A stretch of 64,000 nt of DNA, from positions 62,001-126,000 of the forward strand of contig CAYPWY010000002.1 in NCBI GenBank assembly GCA_964414835.1. The letters are read 5' to 3'. The stretch comes from Eshraghiella sp964414835. GTDB taxonomy: Bacteria > Bacillota > Clostridia > Lachnospirales > Lachnospiraceae. The first letter of the stretch is position 1. Each line of letters opens with the position of its first letter. The position numbers and the translations under genes are program-made. Below the pieces are notes generated by a model, which searched no databases, had not been told where the DNA came from, and worked only from the letters and a program-made list of their open reading frames with translations. This document shows positions 54,028-62,756 of this stretch, piece after piece.

Positions 54028-54096
54028 AGAGAGTTTGAAGCGGAGCAAGTCCTTACATTATAGGTACAGTCATTGACATAAGTCTGCCCGTTTGCG

Positions 54097-54309
54097 CTAA
54101 TGCTGGCCAAAACCTCTAATTCGTCCAAACACGCTGATAAGATAAAGACCTGCGATTCCCACAATGGCATATATAATTCTTGATACTACAGTTAAATCTC
54201 CAAATACAAATGCCACAAGATCAAACTTAAAGAATCCGATAAGTCCCCAGTTAATAGCTCCGATTATGGTCAGAACAAGTGCTGTGTAATCTAAACCTCT
54301 GGAATCCAT
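54097..54309 (-). CDS. DUF378 family small membrane protein
   Basis: 70 residues from the ATG at 54309, with GGAGGT 6 bases before it on the minus strand; an upstream start would add 21 residues without a site. Two hydrophobic helices: YTALVLTIIGAINWGLIGFF, where the INWGL motif is the DUF378 signature, and IIYAIVGIAGLYLISVF. Function unknown. It lies alone, divergent from the HlyD-like gene. Confidence 0.85.
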   Translation of the reverse strand: MDSRGLDYTALVLTIIGAINWGLIGFFKFDLVAFVFGDLTVVSRIIYAIVGIAGLYLISVFGRIRGFGQH

Positions 54310-54446
54310 TTGGTACCTCCTTGTTAAAGCCCCAATTACAGAAAGGCTGATTTTATATTTCATTAATAGCATTTTCTAAATTACCATAAAATATAATGGT
54401 ATTTTTTTGCATTTAATGATATACTTAATGAAGAAAGGAGCAGCAT

Positions 54447-55814
54447 ATGTCCAAGTATAATAATGTCCGTAAATTCAGAAAAAAACCTGCTTTGAATGTA
54501 GGCGTATGTATATTTGCCGTTATTTTTATATATATGGTTATATCTGTTGTAATATATGCTGCATCCAAAAAGACCGTAATATATGAGGTTGTTGACGGTT
54601 CTCTGGCAGTGGAAAACACATATGAGGGATTTATTGTGAGAGAAGAGCAGATAATAACATCCCAATATTCAGGCTCCGTCAATTATTTTTTAAAAAGCAG
54701 GAACCGTGCGGGACTTGATACAGTCATATGTTCTGTTGATGAAACCGGCAGGGTATACAATAAAATTAACGAAGAAAACGATAAGAATTTGTCTGAGGAA
54801 GCCTTGGCTCAGATACGCAATCAGCTTACGGAATTTACAGCCAATTATGACAGAGAACAATTTTATAATACATACACTTATTCTGATGCGATACGCAGCA
54901 GTATTTTTGAGTTTCAGGCAGATAATATAGTGGACAACCTTGATGATTTTGTCAATGATACGCAGGATGACGGCTTTTTTCATAAAATCAAAACCTCCCA
55001 GTGCGGAATAGTAGTTTATTCAGTTGATGGGTATGAAAGCATTACCGAGCAGGATTTAAAGCCTGAATTATTTGACTCTTCCAATTACACTCCCACTAAT
55101 CTGCAGACAGCTTCCATTATCAACTCAGGAGATGCCCTGTACAAGCTTATCAGCGATGATTCATGGTATGTGTACATACAGCTTAATGAGACAGAGGCGG
55201 CTCAGTTTGATAATGTTTCTACGATTAATATAAGATTTACCAGTGAAGATATAAGCTGTACGGCAGGATTTCAGGTTATAAGCGTTGGAGAACAATATTA
55301 TGGTAAAATATCCTTAAGCAAATATATGATTAATTTTGCCGATAAGCGTTATGTCAAAATCGAGGTTACCCAAAGCGGCATATCAGGTCTTAAGATACCT
55401 AATTCAGCTATTTTTACATCCAATGCTTACGCTATACCGAAAGAATGTATGTTTTTAAACGGAAGTTTTCTTATGGAAACATATGATGAGCATGGACAGG
55501 TTTCATATGTTAATGTTACACCTACAATATACGCTGTTGATGATGATAAATATTATGTTTCGCTTGATAATTTTAATATTGGTGATATATTAAGAATTGC
55601 AGATTCGGATGAAACATTCATTGTAGGAAATATGGCGGAGCTGAGCGGAGTATATTGTGTCAACAGGGGCTATGCTGTGTTTAAAGCGGTGGAGGTCATC
55701 GATAAAAACAAGGAATACAGTATTATTACCAAGGGAAAAGAATACAGCTTATCAAAGTATGACCATATTGTGCTTGATTATACTACGGTTAATGCTGATG
55801 AAATAGTTAATTAA
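54447..55814 (+). CDS. HlyD-like membrane-anchored protein
   Basis: 455 residues with a membrane helix at about 17-40 and a large outer part. YEGFIVREEQIITSQYSGSVNYFLKSRNRAG resembles the lipoyl-like hairpin of HlyD adaptors; the C-terminal part (IPNSAIFTSNAYAIPKECMF) has the barrel pattern. No transporter gene lies beside it. In related Clostridia such a gene often precedes yggS-sepF, suggesting an envelope or division role; inference. AAAGGAG precedes the ATG. Confidence 0.7.
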   Translation: MSKYNNVRKFRKKPALNVGVCIFAVIFIYMVISVVIYAASKKTVIYEVVDGSLAVENTYEGFIVREEQIITSQYSGSVNYFLKSRNRAGLDTVICSVDETGRVYNKINEENDKNLSEEALAQIRNQLTEFTANYDREQFYNTYTYSDAIRSSIFEFQADNIVDNLDDFVNDTQDDGFFHKIKTSQCGIVVYSVDGYESITEQDLKPELFDSSNYTPTNLQTASIINSGDALYKLISDDSWYVYIQLNETEAAQFDNVSTINIRFTSEDISCTAGFQVISVGEQYYGKISLSKYMINFADKRYVKIEVTQSGISGLKIPNSAIFTSNAYAIPKECMFLNGSFLMETYDEHGQVSYVNVTPTIYAVDDDKYYVSLDNFNIGDILRIADSDETFIVGNMAELSGVYCVNRGYAVFKAVEVIDKNKEYSIITKGKEYSLSKYDHIVLDYTTVNADEIVN

Positions 55815-55833
55815 TCAGACAAGGAGTTTAAAT

Positions 55834-56526
55834 ATGTTAAAAGATAATCTTTCGGCCGTACAGCAGAATATTGCCAATGCCGCCGCCCGCGGGGGGCGGA
55901 ATCCTCAGGATATAACTCTTATAGCAGTAAGTAAGACTAAACCTGTGGATATGATTCGGCAGATATATGATGAGGGAATCAGGGAGTTTGGAGAAAATAA
56001 GGTTCAGGAAATAGTTTCCAAGTATGGGGCGCTTCCTCCGGATATACATTGGCATATGATAGGACATCTACAGCGTAATAAGGTAAAATCAGTTATTGAT
56101 AAAGCATGCCTTATTCATTCGGTTGATTCACTGAGACTGGCAGCCCAGATAAGCCAGGAGGCCGTCAAAAAGCAGATTACGGTTCCTATATTACTTGAAG
56201 TAAATATTGCAGGCGAGGAGACTAAATACGGCTTTTCAGCAATAGAAACCGGTAAAGTTCTTCCGCAGATAGCAGCCCTGCCCAATATAACAGTGCGCGG
56301 ACTTATGACAAGTGCGCCTTTTGTTGATAATCCTGAAGACAACAGGCAATATTTTAGGCAAATGAAACAATTATGTGTTGACTTAAAAGCCAAAAACATT
56401 GATAATACTAGTATGGACTTTTTATCTATGGGTATGACTAATGATTACCAGGTTGCCATAGAAGAGGGTGCTACGCATATAAGAGTTGGTACGGCAATTT
56501 TCGGCCAGCGAGATTATAATATATAG
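55834..56526 (+). CDS. YggS/PLPBP family PLP homeostasis protein
   Basis: 230 residues; the PLP lysine is Lys34 in IAVSKTKP. GENKVQEIVSKY, HWHMIGHLQRNK and FLSMGMTNDYQVAI are family motifs. Controls free PLP levels; no catalytic activity is known. The sepF-linked copy corresponds to Bacillus ylmE. Confidence 0.94.
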   Translation: MLKDNLSAVQQNIANAAARGGRNPQDITLIAVSKTKPVDMIRQIYDEGIREFGENKVQEIVSKYGALPPDIHWHMIGHLQRNKVKSVIDKACLIHSVDSLRLAAQISQEAVKKQITVPILLEVNIAGEETKYGFSAIETGKVLPQIAALPNITVRGLMTSAPFVDNPEDNRQYFRQMKQLCVDLKAKNIDNTSMDFLSMGMTNDYQVAIEEGATHIRVGTAIFGQRDYNI

Positions 56527-56540
56527 GATAGGAGACAACG

Positions 56541-57149
56541 ATGGGTTTTATAGACGGATTTTTAGATAAGATGAAATTAGGCGGCAATTATGATGAGGAT
56601 GAAGAGTATGATGCTTACGATGAGGATGACGATGATGTTGTTACCAACGTAAGAACAAGCCGTAAGACGAAAAATGACGATATTTTTGCATCTTCCAAAA
56701 AGTCCTCTTCGGCAGACGATTTTGAGGATTTGGAGGAGCGTATTATCAAGTCCACGGATACAAAGCTTTCCAAACCAGCCAAGCCGGTTAAAAGCGCCGC
56801 ACCTAAGAGCAGTTCAAAAGGTTCAGGAAGTAAGGTGGTTAGTATGCAGGGCAAATTTAATCCTATGGAAGTATGTGTTATCAAGCCTACCAATGTTGAG
56901 GACGGACGTGAGATAGCAGAGACTCTCCTTACAGGCAGGGCGGTTATACTTAATCTTGAAGGTCTTGATGTGGAGCTTGCACAGAGAATCATTGACTTTA
57001 CCTGTGGTGCATGTTTTGCCATTGACGGTAAGCTTAAGAAGGTTTCCAACTATATTTTTATAGCAACGCCTTCTTCCATATCAATTTCAGGTGATTTGTT
57101 TGAGCTTTTCTCAAATGATATTTCATTTGGAACGGACAGTGAATTTTAA
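56541..57149 (+). CDS. sepF: Cell division protein SepF
   Basis: 202 residues: N-terminal amphipathic helix GFIDGFLDKMKLGG for membrane binding, an acidic and Ser/Lys-rich linker (residues 18-95), then the DUF552 core (MEVCVIKPTNVEDGREIAETLLTGRAVILNLEG). Bundles and anchors FtsZ filaments. The stop overlaps the next start by one base. Confidence 0.95.
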   Translation: MGFIDGFLDKMKLGGNYDEDEEYDAYDEDDDDVVTNVRTSRKTKNDDIFASSKKSSSADDFEDLEERIIKSTDTKLSKPAKPVKSAAPKSSSKGSGSKVVSMQGKFNPMEVCVIKPTNVEDGREIAETLLTGRAVILNLEGLDVELAQRIIDFTCGACFAIDGKLKKVSNYIFIATPSSISISGDLFELFSNDISFGTDSEF

Positions 57150-58000
57150 TGAGTATTAATACATATGACAGTAAGGATTTATCCGCCAAGGGAACATCTT
57201 TTGACGGGACTGTCAGTAAATCAGAGGAGCGCATTATTGAAGGAAGGCTGTTGGATGCAGCTAACTGCTGTTACAACCGCGGCATTCCAGTATGTACTGA
57301 TTTTCTCGACCTGAATAAGCAGACGATTTTTGATTCCATGGTATCTGTGGGAACACATAAAGGAGCATCCGGTTCAAAACTGCCACCTGTCAGCTTTTTT
57401 GCTGCAGGTGGCTATGATTTAGCTGAACGCAAGGTAATAGTTTTTCTGCCATATGAGGATTTCTCATATGATGATGTGCCTTATGATATTATTAAAATAA
57501 GTCCTGCCAACCCCAAATTTGCCGAGCCTCTTACTCACAGGGATTATCTGGGGGCAGTAATTGGACTTGGTGTTTCCCGTGACAAATTTGGGGATGTTCT
57601 GGTTGTTGAAGAGGGTGCTTATATTTTCAGCATCAAAAGCATAACTTCATATATAACCGGAAATTTGTGTCAGGTCAGGCATACAACCGTTAAGTCAGAG
57701 GTTATAGACAGTCTGGATTTTGATTATACACCACGTTTCAGGGAAATTCAGGGAACAGTGGCATCACTCAGGCTGGATTCGGTTATTGCTCTTGGCTTCG
57801 GCAGTTCAAGAAGCCATCTTATATCTTATATTGAGAATGGCAGAGTTGCCGTAAACGGCAGGATAATAACCTCAAATGCATATAATCTAAAGCCGGAGGA
57901 TATTATATCCGTACGGGGACTGGGTAAGATAAAATTCATTAATTCCGTTACTTCTACTAAGAAAGGGCGGATTGTGGTTATTATTTATAAGTACATATAA
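57149..58000 (+). CDS. RNA-binding protein YlmH (S4 domain)
   Basis: 283 residues; an N-terminal region with PPVSFFAAGGYDLAERKV and YLGAVIGLGVSRDKFGD, then a C-terminal S4 domain (SRSHLISYIENGRVAVNGRIIT). In Bacillus YlmH acts in ribosome quality control and may affect division. Conserved between sepF and lspA; one-base overlap with sepF. Confidence 0.93.
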   Translation: MSINTYDSKDLSAKGTSFDGTVSKSEERIIEGRLLDAANCCYNRGIPVCTDFLDLNKQTIFDSMVSVGTHKGASGSKLPPVSFFAAGGYDLAERKVIVFLPYEDFSYDDVPYDIIKISPANPKFAEPLTHRDYLGAVIGLGVSRDKFGDVLVVEEGAYIFSIKSITSYITGNLCQVRHTTVKSEVIDSLDFDYTPRFREIQGTVASLRLDSVIALGFGSSRSHLISYIENGRVAVNGRIITSNAYNLKPEDIISVRGLGKIKFINSVTSTKKGRIVVIIYKYI

Positions 58001-58018
58001 TCAAGCAGGTAATTATTT

Positions 58019-58570
58019 ATGAAAAAAATATCAGTATATATATTTAATTTTATATTGTTTGTGATTCTCGTAACAATAGACCAGATTACAAAACATCTGG
58101 CGGTTACTTATCTTGCAGGTAAAAAGCCGGTTAATATTATAAAGAATGTTTTACAGCTTACTTATATCCGCAATTCCGGAGCTGCATGGGGGATATTTTC
58201 GGGAAAACAATGGTTTTTTATTATAATAACAATAGTTATGCTGATTGTATTGCTGTATTTGCTTTATCGCATACCAACGGATAAAAAATACAGATTTTTC
58301 CGAATAATTATTGTCACCCTGATGGCAGGGGCAGTGGGAAATTTCATTGACAGAATTGCAAACGGATATGTTCATGACTTTATTTATTTTGAGATAATTG
58401 ATTTTCCTGTATTTAACTTTGCAGACATATGTGTAAGCTTATCAATGATTGCACTGATATTTGCGATTTTATTCGGATTTAAGGATAACGATTTCAGCTT
58501 TTTAAAGAAATCCAAAACAAACGCTTCAATTAACAAAAACCCAGAGGATAATGATAATGCCGATGAATAG
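58019..58570 (+). CDS. lspA: Lipoprotein signal peptidase (signal peptidase II)
   Basis: 183 residues, four membrane helices. The aspartyl protease pair is Asp111 (GNFIDRIANGYVHDFI) and Asp136 (VFNFADICVS); NSGAAWGIF is also family-typical. Cleaves prolipoproteins ahead of the lipid-modified Cys, such as the carboxypeptidase at 52963. It overlaps the rluD start. Confidence 0.97.
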   Translation: MKKISVYIFNFILFVILVTIDQITKHLAVTYLAGKKPVNIIKNVLQLTYIRNSGAAWGIFSGKQWFFIIITIVMLIVLLYLLYRIPTDKKYRFFRIIIVTLMAGAVGNFIDRIANGYVHDFIYFEIIDFPVFNFADICVSLSMIALIFAILFGFKDNDFSFLKKSKTNASINKNPEDNDNADE

Positions 58571-59486
58571 CGAATTTGAAGACATAATAAATCTTATTAT
58601 TGAAGACAACAACACCGGAGAGCGTATCGATAAATTTTTATCCGATATGCTTTCTTCGTATTCACGCTCTTATATACAAAAACTAATAAGTGATGGATTA
58701 GTCTTGGTTGACAATAATAATATTAAGTCAAATTACAAGCTGCAGTCAGGCGATAAAATCACAGTGTATATACCGGTTCCCAAAGAGCTTGAAATAACAG
58801 CCGAAAACATACCGCTTGATATAATTTACGAGGATGAAGACATTATAGTGGTCAACAAACCTAAGGGGATGGTTGTTCATCCATCAGCAGGTCATTACAG
58901 CGGAACATTGGTCAATGCCCTTATGTATCATTGCAAGGATAAGCTTTCCGGTATAAATGGCGTTTTGCGTCCGGGAATAGTCCACCGTATTGATATGGAC
59001 ACTACGGGGGTTATTGTGGCCTGTAAAAATGACGCCGCCCATATAAGCATAAGCAGTCAGTTGAAGGAGCACAGCATAACAAGGTATTATTATGCTATAT
59101 GTCATAATTCATTTAATGTGAAAGAGGGCGTAGTGGACGCACCAATAGGAAGGCATCCTACTGACCGTAAAAAACGTGCAATTAACAGAATTAACGGAAA
59201 AAGGGCAGTTACACACTATGAGGTTATTGAAAACTTCGGAAAGTATGCATATATAAAATGCCGTCTTGAAACAGGAAGGACACATCAAATACGTGTCCAT
59301 ATGGCAAGCATATCCCACCCGCTTCTTGGCGATACTATGTATTCCAATGCTAAAAGTCCTTTTTTGCTTGAAGGTCAGACATTGCATGCAGGAGTGCTGG
59401 GATTTATACATCCGCGAACCGGACAATACGTTGAATTTAATGCGCCGTTGCCGGATTATTTTGAAAGACTTTTGAAAATATTGTAA
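58557..59486 (+). CDS. RluA-family pseudouridine synthase (RluD type)
   Basis: 309 residues from the ATG at 58557, which has AGAGGA 8 bases upstream (58551 is too close). N-terminal S4 domain (RIDKFLSDMLSSYSRSYIQKLI), then the catalytic domain with Asp146 in HRIDMDTTG. ETGRTHQIRVHMASISHPLLGD is the family C-terminal motif. Probably modifies 23S rRNA. Downstream of lspA as in Bacillus ylyB. Confidence 0.93.
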   Translation: MPMNSEFEDIINLIIEDNNTGERIDKFLSDMLSSYSRSYIQKLISDGLVLVDNNNIKSNYKLQSGDKITVYIPVPKELEITAENIPLDIIYEDEDIIVVNKPKGMVVHPSAGHYSGTLVNALMYHCKDKLSGINGVLRPGIVHRIDMDTTGVIVACKNDAAHISISSQLKEHSITRYYYAICHNSFNVKEGVVDAPIGRHPTDRKKRAINRINGKRAVTHYEVIENFGKYAYIKCRLETGRTHQIRVHMASISHPLLGDTMYSNAKSPFLLEGQTLHAGVLGFIHPRTGQYVEFNAPLPDYFERLLKIL

Positions 59487-59502
59487 TTTTCACAATTATC
59501 AT

Positions 59503-59530
59503 TTAAAAGTTCACATTTTTGTTGTATAAT
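59503..59530 (+). promoter_or_regulatory. Promoter of the cytidylate-kinase-like gene
   Basis: TTAAAA (59503-59508), 16-base spacer, TATAAT (59525-59530). Perfect -10 with a weak -35, in the gap after rluD. Confidence 0.5.
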
Positions 59531-59571
59531 GTAAAATATTTATATAAACTGAATTCAGGGAGGTACTGCGT

Positions 59572-60210
59572 ATGGAAAAATTTGTTGTCACTATAGGTCG
59601 TGAATACGGCAGCGCAGGGCGTCAGATTGCAATGGCGTTGGCTGATGAGCTTGGAATTAAGTGCTATGATAAAGAACTTTTAGCGATAGCTGCAAATGAA
59701 AGCGGAATATCAGAGGAATTGTTTCATAGTCAAGATGAAAAGCCCACCAACAGTTTCTTGTATTCATTAGTTATGGATACCTATTCTATGGGATATTCCA
59801 CATCATCATTTATTGATATGCCGCTTAACCAAAGAGTATTTATGGCACAGTATGATGCTATTAAGAAGCTTGCTTCTGAGGAAAACTGCATTATTGTAGG
59901 AAGATGTGCAGATTATGCCCTTAAAGATACTCCCGGTCTTATAAGTGTTTTTATCAAGGCTGATATGGATGCAAAAATAAAACGTATTATGCGTCTATAT
60001 GATTATAATGAAAGCAAGGCAAAAGACATTATAGTTAAGACTGATAAGAAGCGTGCAAATTATTATAATTTTTATTCCAACAAAAAGTGGGCAGATTCAC
60101 GCAGCTATGATTTATGTATTGACAGCAGTGAGTTAGGAGTGGAAAATACAGTTAAATTTTTGAAATCATACATTGATATGAGAATTTCTTCACCAAAAGG
60201 AAGCATATAG
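59572..60210 (+). CDS. Cytidylate kinase-like family protein
   Basis: 212 residues. P-loop variant TIGREYGSAGRQIA, then DELGIKCYDKELLAIAANESGI; CIIVGRCADYALKDTPGL is the other family motif. It belongs to the cytidylate-kinase-like (AAA_26 type) group, distinct from canonical Cmk, and its substrate is not known. AGGGAGG precedes the ATG. The next gene starts 8 bases later, so the two are likely co-expressed. Confidence 0.85.
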   Translation: MEKFVVTIGREYGSAGRQIAMALADELGIKCYDKELLAIAANESGISEELFHSQDEKPTNSFLYSLVMDTYSMGYSTSSFIDMPLNQRVFMAQYDAIKKLASEENCIIVGRCADYALKDTPGLISVFIKADMDAKIKRIMRLYDYNESKAKDIIVKTDKKRANYYNFYSNKKWADSRSYDLCIDSSELGVENTVKFLKSYIDMRISSPKGSI

Positions 60211-60218
60211 GATTAATT

Positions 60219-61433
60219 ATGGTTTATTTATCAAAAAAGAGAGGACTTAAGGGATTTTTTAAAACCGGAAATCTAAAATACTATATAGCATTTTTTGTTC
60301 TTTTTCTGGCAGTAATTGCAGTAATTATTATTGTCAGTAGAAGGATAAAGCCCGATGATGATGATATTAATAAGGAAAGCGATATTGCCACAGAAGACAA
60401 AACCACAGAGGCATATACTGATAATACAACAACAACCAGAGGCGTGTATAAAATCTGTGTAAATAAATCCACCTATATGATTTCGGTTTATGCATATGAT
60501 GAGAAGAGTGATTCTTATTCAGATTCTCCGGCAAGATGTATGCTTGGGGGAATTGGAGATTTGGATGAAGGCACATATTCTTCCGGTAAAGGTGCCAAGA
60601 GTTCATGGAGTACGGCTGATAATGGTTTCTACCGTTATTATTCGGATTTCGGTAATGATATTGTATTTCATTCTGCATTATATAATGTTATGAATGACAA
60701 AAACTCGTTGAACACAGCTGACTATGCCGCAATCGGTTCCCATAGTGAAAATAAGGGAATAACGCTGTTGCTTGCCGATGCCAAATGGATATACGAAAAT
60801 TGTTCGTTTGAATCGGAGATTGTTGTATACCAAAAGGCTGATGAAGAAATAGATTGTGATTTTATATCTCCAATAGACATACCTGAAGGCATTACATGGG
60901 AGCCTACAGATACTTCTGACGGTTCAGTGTGGTGTCAGTCGGAGATTACAACATTGGACTGCGCAGCTGAGCTTACCGTTGAGACGGGAAGTGATATTAA
61001 TTCTATTTTAAGTCATGTCAATGCACGCAATAAAGCGGGAGAGAGTGTAATATCCTATGTGTATATTATCGGTGAATATAATCTTGATAAAGCAGGAACT
61101 TACAATATATCTCTGAACCTTATTGATGTGTATGGAAATTATCTTACCAGAGCTGTTGAGCTTACTGTTGAGAAATCGGATGATGACACAACCGGAAATG
61201 ATGAAACTGAAATAAAAACAATTTCCCCAACAGAAACATTGACAGAATCGGGAAGTACAGAGCATAGTGAGAGCAGTGCAGCACAAACAAGCGACGGAAA
61301 GCAGGAAACTACAGCTACAATTTCTCAGGAAACAACAACAGAACAACCTGCAGAAACAACAACAGAAGAAGAAACGGAAACAACAGAAGAGGAGACGTCT
61401 GCTGAATTTACTGGGACTGATGATGCAGACTAA
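60219..61433 (+). CDS. Membrane-anchored L,D-transpeptidase homologue lacking the active site
   Basis: 404 residues: one membrane helix (about 20-40), an YkuD-like domain (about 76-204), an Ig-like beta region (about 245-318, SYVYIIGEYNLDKAGTYNISL), and a Thr/Glu/Ser tail. In active enzymes the site reads about SxGCxR before DAKWIY; here it reads SHSENKGITLLLADAKWIY, with Gly180 where Cys and Thr182 where Arg would be. His151 (FHS) remains. Probably a wall-binding or regulatory protein, not a cross-linking enzyme. Alternative: a new catalytic arrangement. Confidence 0.75.
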   Translation: MVYLSKKRGLKGFFKTGNLKYYIAFFVLFLAVIAVIIIVSRRIKPDDDDINKESDIATEDKTTEAYTDNTTTTRGVYKICVNKSTYMISVYAYDEKSDSYSDSPARCMLGGIGDLDEGTYSSGKGAKSSWSTADNGFYRYYSDFGNDIVFHSALYNVMNDKNSLNTADYAAIGSHSENKGITLLLADAKWIYENCSFESEIVVYQKADEEIDCDFISPIDIPEGITWEPTDTSDGSVWCQSEITTLDCAAELTVETGSDINSILSHVNARNKAGESVISYVYIIGEYNLDKAGTYNISLNLIDVYGNYLTRAVELTVEKSDDDTTGNDETEIKTISPTETLTESGSTEHSESSAAQTSDGKQETTATISQETTTEQPAETTTEEETETTEEETSAEFTGTDDAD

Positions 61434-61459
61434 TAAATAATCATTAATAAAATAATTAA

Positions 61460-61527
61460 AATTCTCCGCCGGGAGATGATAGGCAATATAGCCACATAAG
61501 CGGCTTATTTCAGGCGGAGAATTTTTT
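61460..61527. terminator. Branched bidirectional terminator
   Basis: Outer stem AATTCTCCGCC (61460-61470) / GGCGGAGAATT (61513-61523), then T's; on the minus strand it is also followed by a T-rich stretch. Inside are GGC-AATATA-GCC (61482-61493) and ATAAG-CGG-CTTAT (61496-61508). Lies between two convergent genes. Confidence 0.7.
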
Positions 61528-61550
61528 GATAGGGAAATTCTTTAGTGATA

Positions 61551-62600
61551 TTATTTTTCTCTTAATTTAACCTTATCACGAGCCGACATACGTCTGTTTT
61601 CTTCGATGGCAGCATAATGCTTTTTGGTGGTATTGACATCATGATGACCTAAAACATCAGCAACCAGATATATATCGCCTGTTTCCTGATAAAGACTTGT
61701 TCCGTATGTGCTCCTAAGCTTATGGGGAGTGATTTTCTTGAGCGGAGTGACGATTTTAGCGTATTTTTTAACCATAATCTCCACATTCCGAACAGTTATG
61801 CGGCTGTTTCTGTTAGATAAAAATAATGCATTTTCATGTCCTTCAAGCGGAGTTTTGCCTTTACGCTCAATCATATAGTCATTAAGTGCTTCGGCAACTT
61901 CATTACCAAAGTACACATAAGCTTCGTATCCGCCTTTTCGTACAATTTTGATACGTGAGTTATCAAAATCAACATCACTTATATCAAGTCCTACACATTC
62001 CGAAATTCGTATGCCTGTACCAAGCAGAAGAGTGAGAAGCGCCAAATCTCTTATTTTGAGCTTGTCGTGGCTTTCAAGCTGTTTCTTAGTCATACCTTCC
62101 CCGTTTTCTACTGTATCAAGCAGGTCGGCAACCTCATTGGCATCCAGACGCACAATGGCCTTATCATGCAGCTTTGGCATATTAACCTGCAGAACCGGAT
62201 TTTCATCAATCCGCTTGCTTTTGTGATAATAATTATACATTGAACGAAGCGCCGACAATTTACGCTTAATTGCACGTTCATTATTTGTGTATGTTTTGCC
62301 GTCTTTTTCATATAATTTGATGTATTCAAGATATTCCTCAATATCATATGATTTTATCTGTTGGAGAATCTCAAAAGGGAAATCATGAATATCAGTATTT
62401 TTCAGTGAAGAATTATTCTCATGAAGATATTCAAAAAATGTTTTAAGGTCAATGGCATAGGCAATTCTTGTTCTTGGTGCATTATAATATTCAATTCCTC
62501 TGAAATATTCAACTAAAAATGCAGGTAATTGTTTTTGAAGCTGGCGCAATTTAATTGTCGCCTGTTGACCTTCCTGTTCATGATAAGTAAGTTCCGCCAT
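61551..62600 (-). CDS. Tyrosine recombinase (phage-integrase/Xer type)
   Basis: 349 residues from the ATG at 62600 (AGGTGGA before it). All catalytic residues are present: Arg198 (TGIRISE), Lys222, His293 and Arg296 (PHKLR), His319 (GHH) and Tyr329 (KHYA). It has a core-binding SAM-like domain at about 25-130. Longer than XerC/D (about 300), with extra residues at the start. It is not next to prophage genes. A dyad and extra half-site lie upstream. Its role (Xer or other) is unknown. Confidence 0.88.
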   Translation of the reverse strand: MAELTYHEQEGQQATIKLRQLQKQLPAFLVEYFRGIEYYNAPRTRIAYAIDLKTFFEYLHENNSSLKNTDIHDFPFEILQQIKSYDIEEYLEYIKLYEKDGKTYTNNERAIKRKLSALRSMYNYYHKSKRIDENPVLQVNMPKLHDKAIVRLDANEVADLLDTVENGEGMTKKQLESHDKLKIRDLALLTLLLGTGIRISECVGLDISDVDFDNSRIKIVRKGGYEAYVYFGNEVAEALNDYMIERKGKTPLEGHENALFLSNRNSRITVRNVEIMVKKYAKIVTPLKKITPHKLRSTYGTSLYQETGDIYLVADVLGHHDVNTTKKHYAAIEENRRMSARDKVKLREK

Positions 62601-62620
62601 AAAAAATCCACCTAAAATCC

Positions 62621-62682
62621 TTTCGTAAACAGCAGTATTGAGAGATGGTAACAATTTCGCTAAACTCAGGTTTAACGAAATT
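62621..62682. repeat. Dyad with three half-sites upstream of the recombinase
   Basis: AATTTCGCTAAAC (62653-62665), TCAG, GTTTAACGAAATT (62670-62682): 13-base arms with one mismatch. A third shorter copy TTTCGTAAAC is at 62621-62630. Could be a recombination site or an operator. The rest of the 156-base gap shows no clear structure. Confidence 0.6.
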
Positions 62683-62756
62683 TGTAATGCAAAATTACCG
62701 CTTACACGTCATTACTGCAAAAGTCTTATAACTAATTCAACTATTCATTTACCAAA

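Noticed and set aside
54382..54401. Inverted repeat TACCAT / ATGGTA with T run before the HlyD-like gene
   Set aside because: AT-rich, 6-bp arms and 8-base loop; too weak to call a terminator or operator.
62653..62682. Chromosome dimer-resolution site (dif)
   Set aside because: Arm and centre size differ from Firmicutes dif, and the sequence does not match the dif arms I remember; kept only as a dyad of unknown role.
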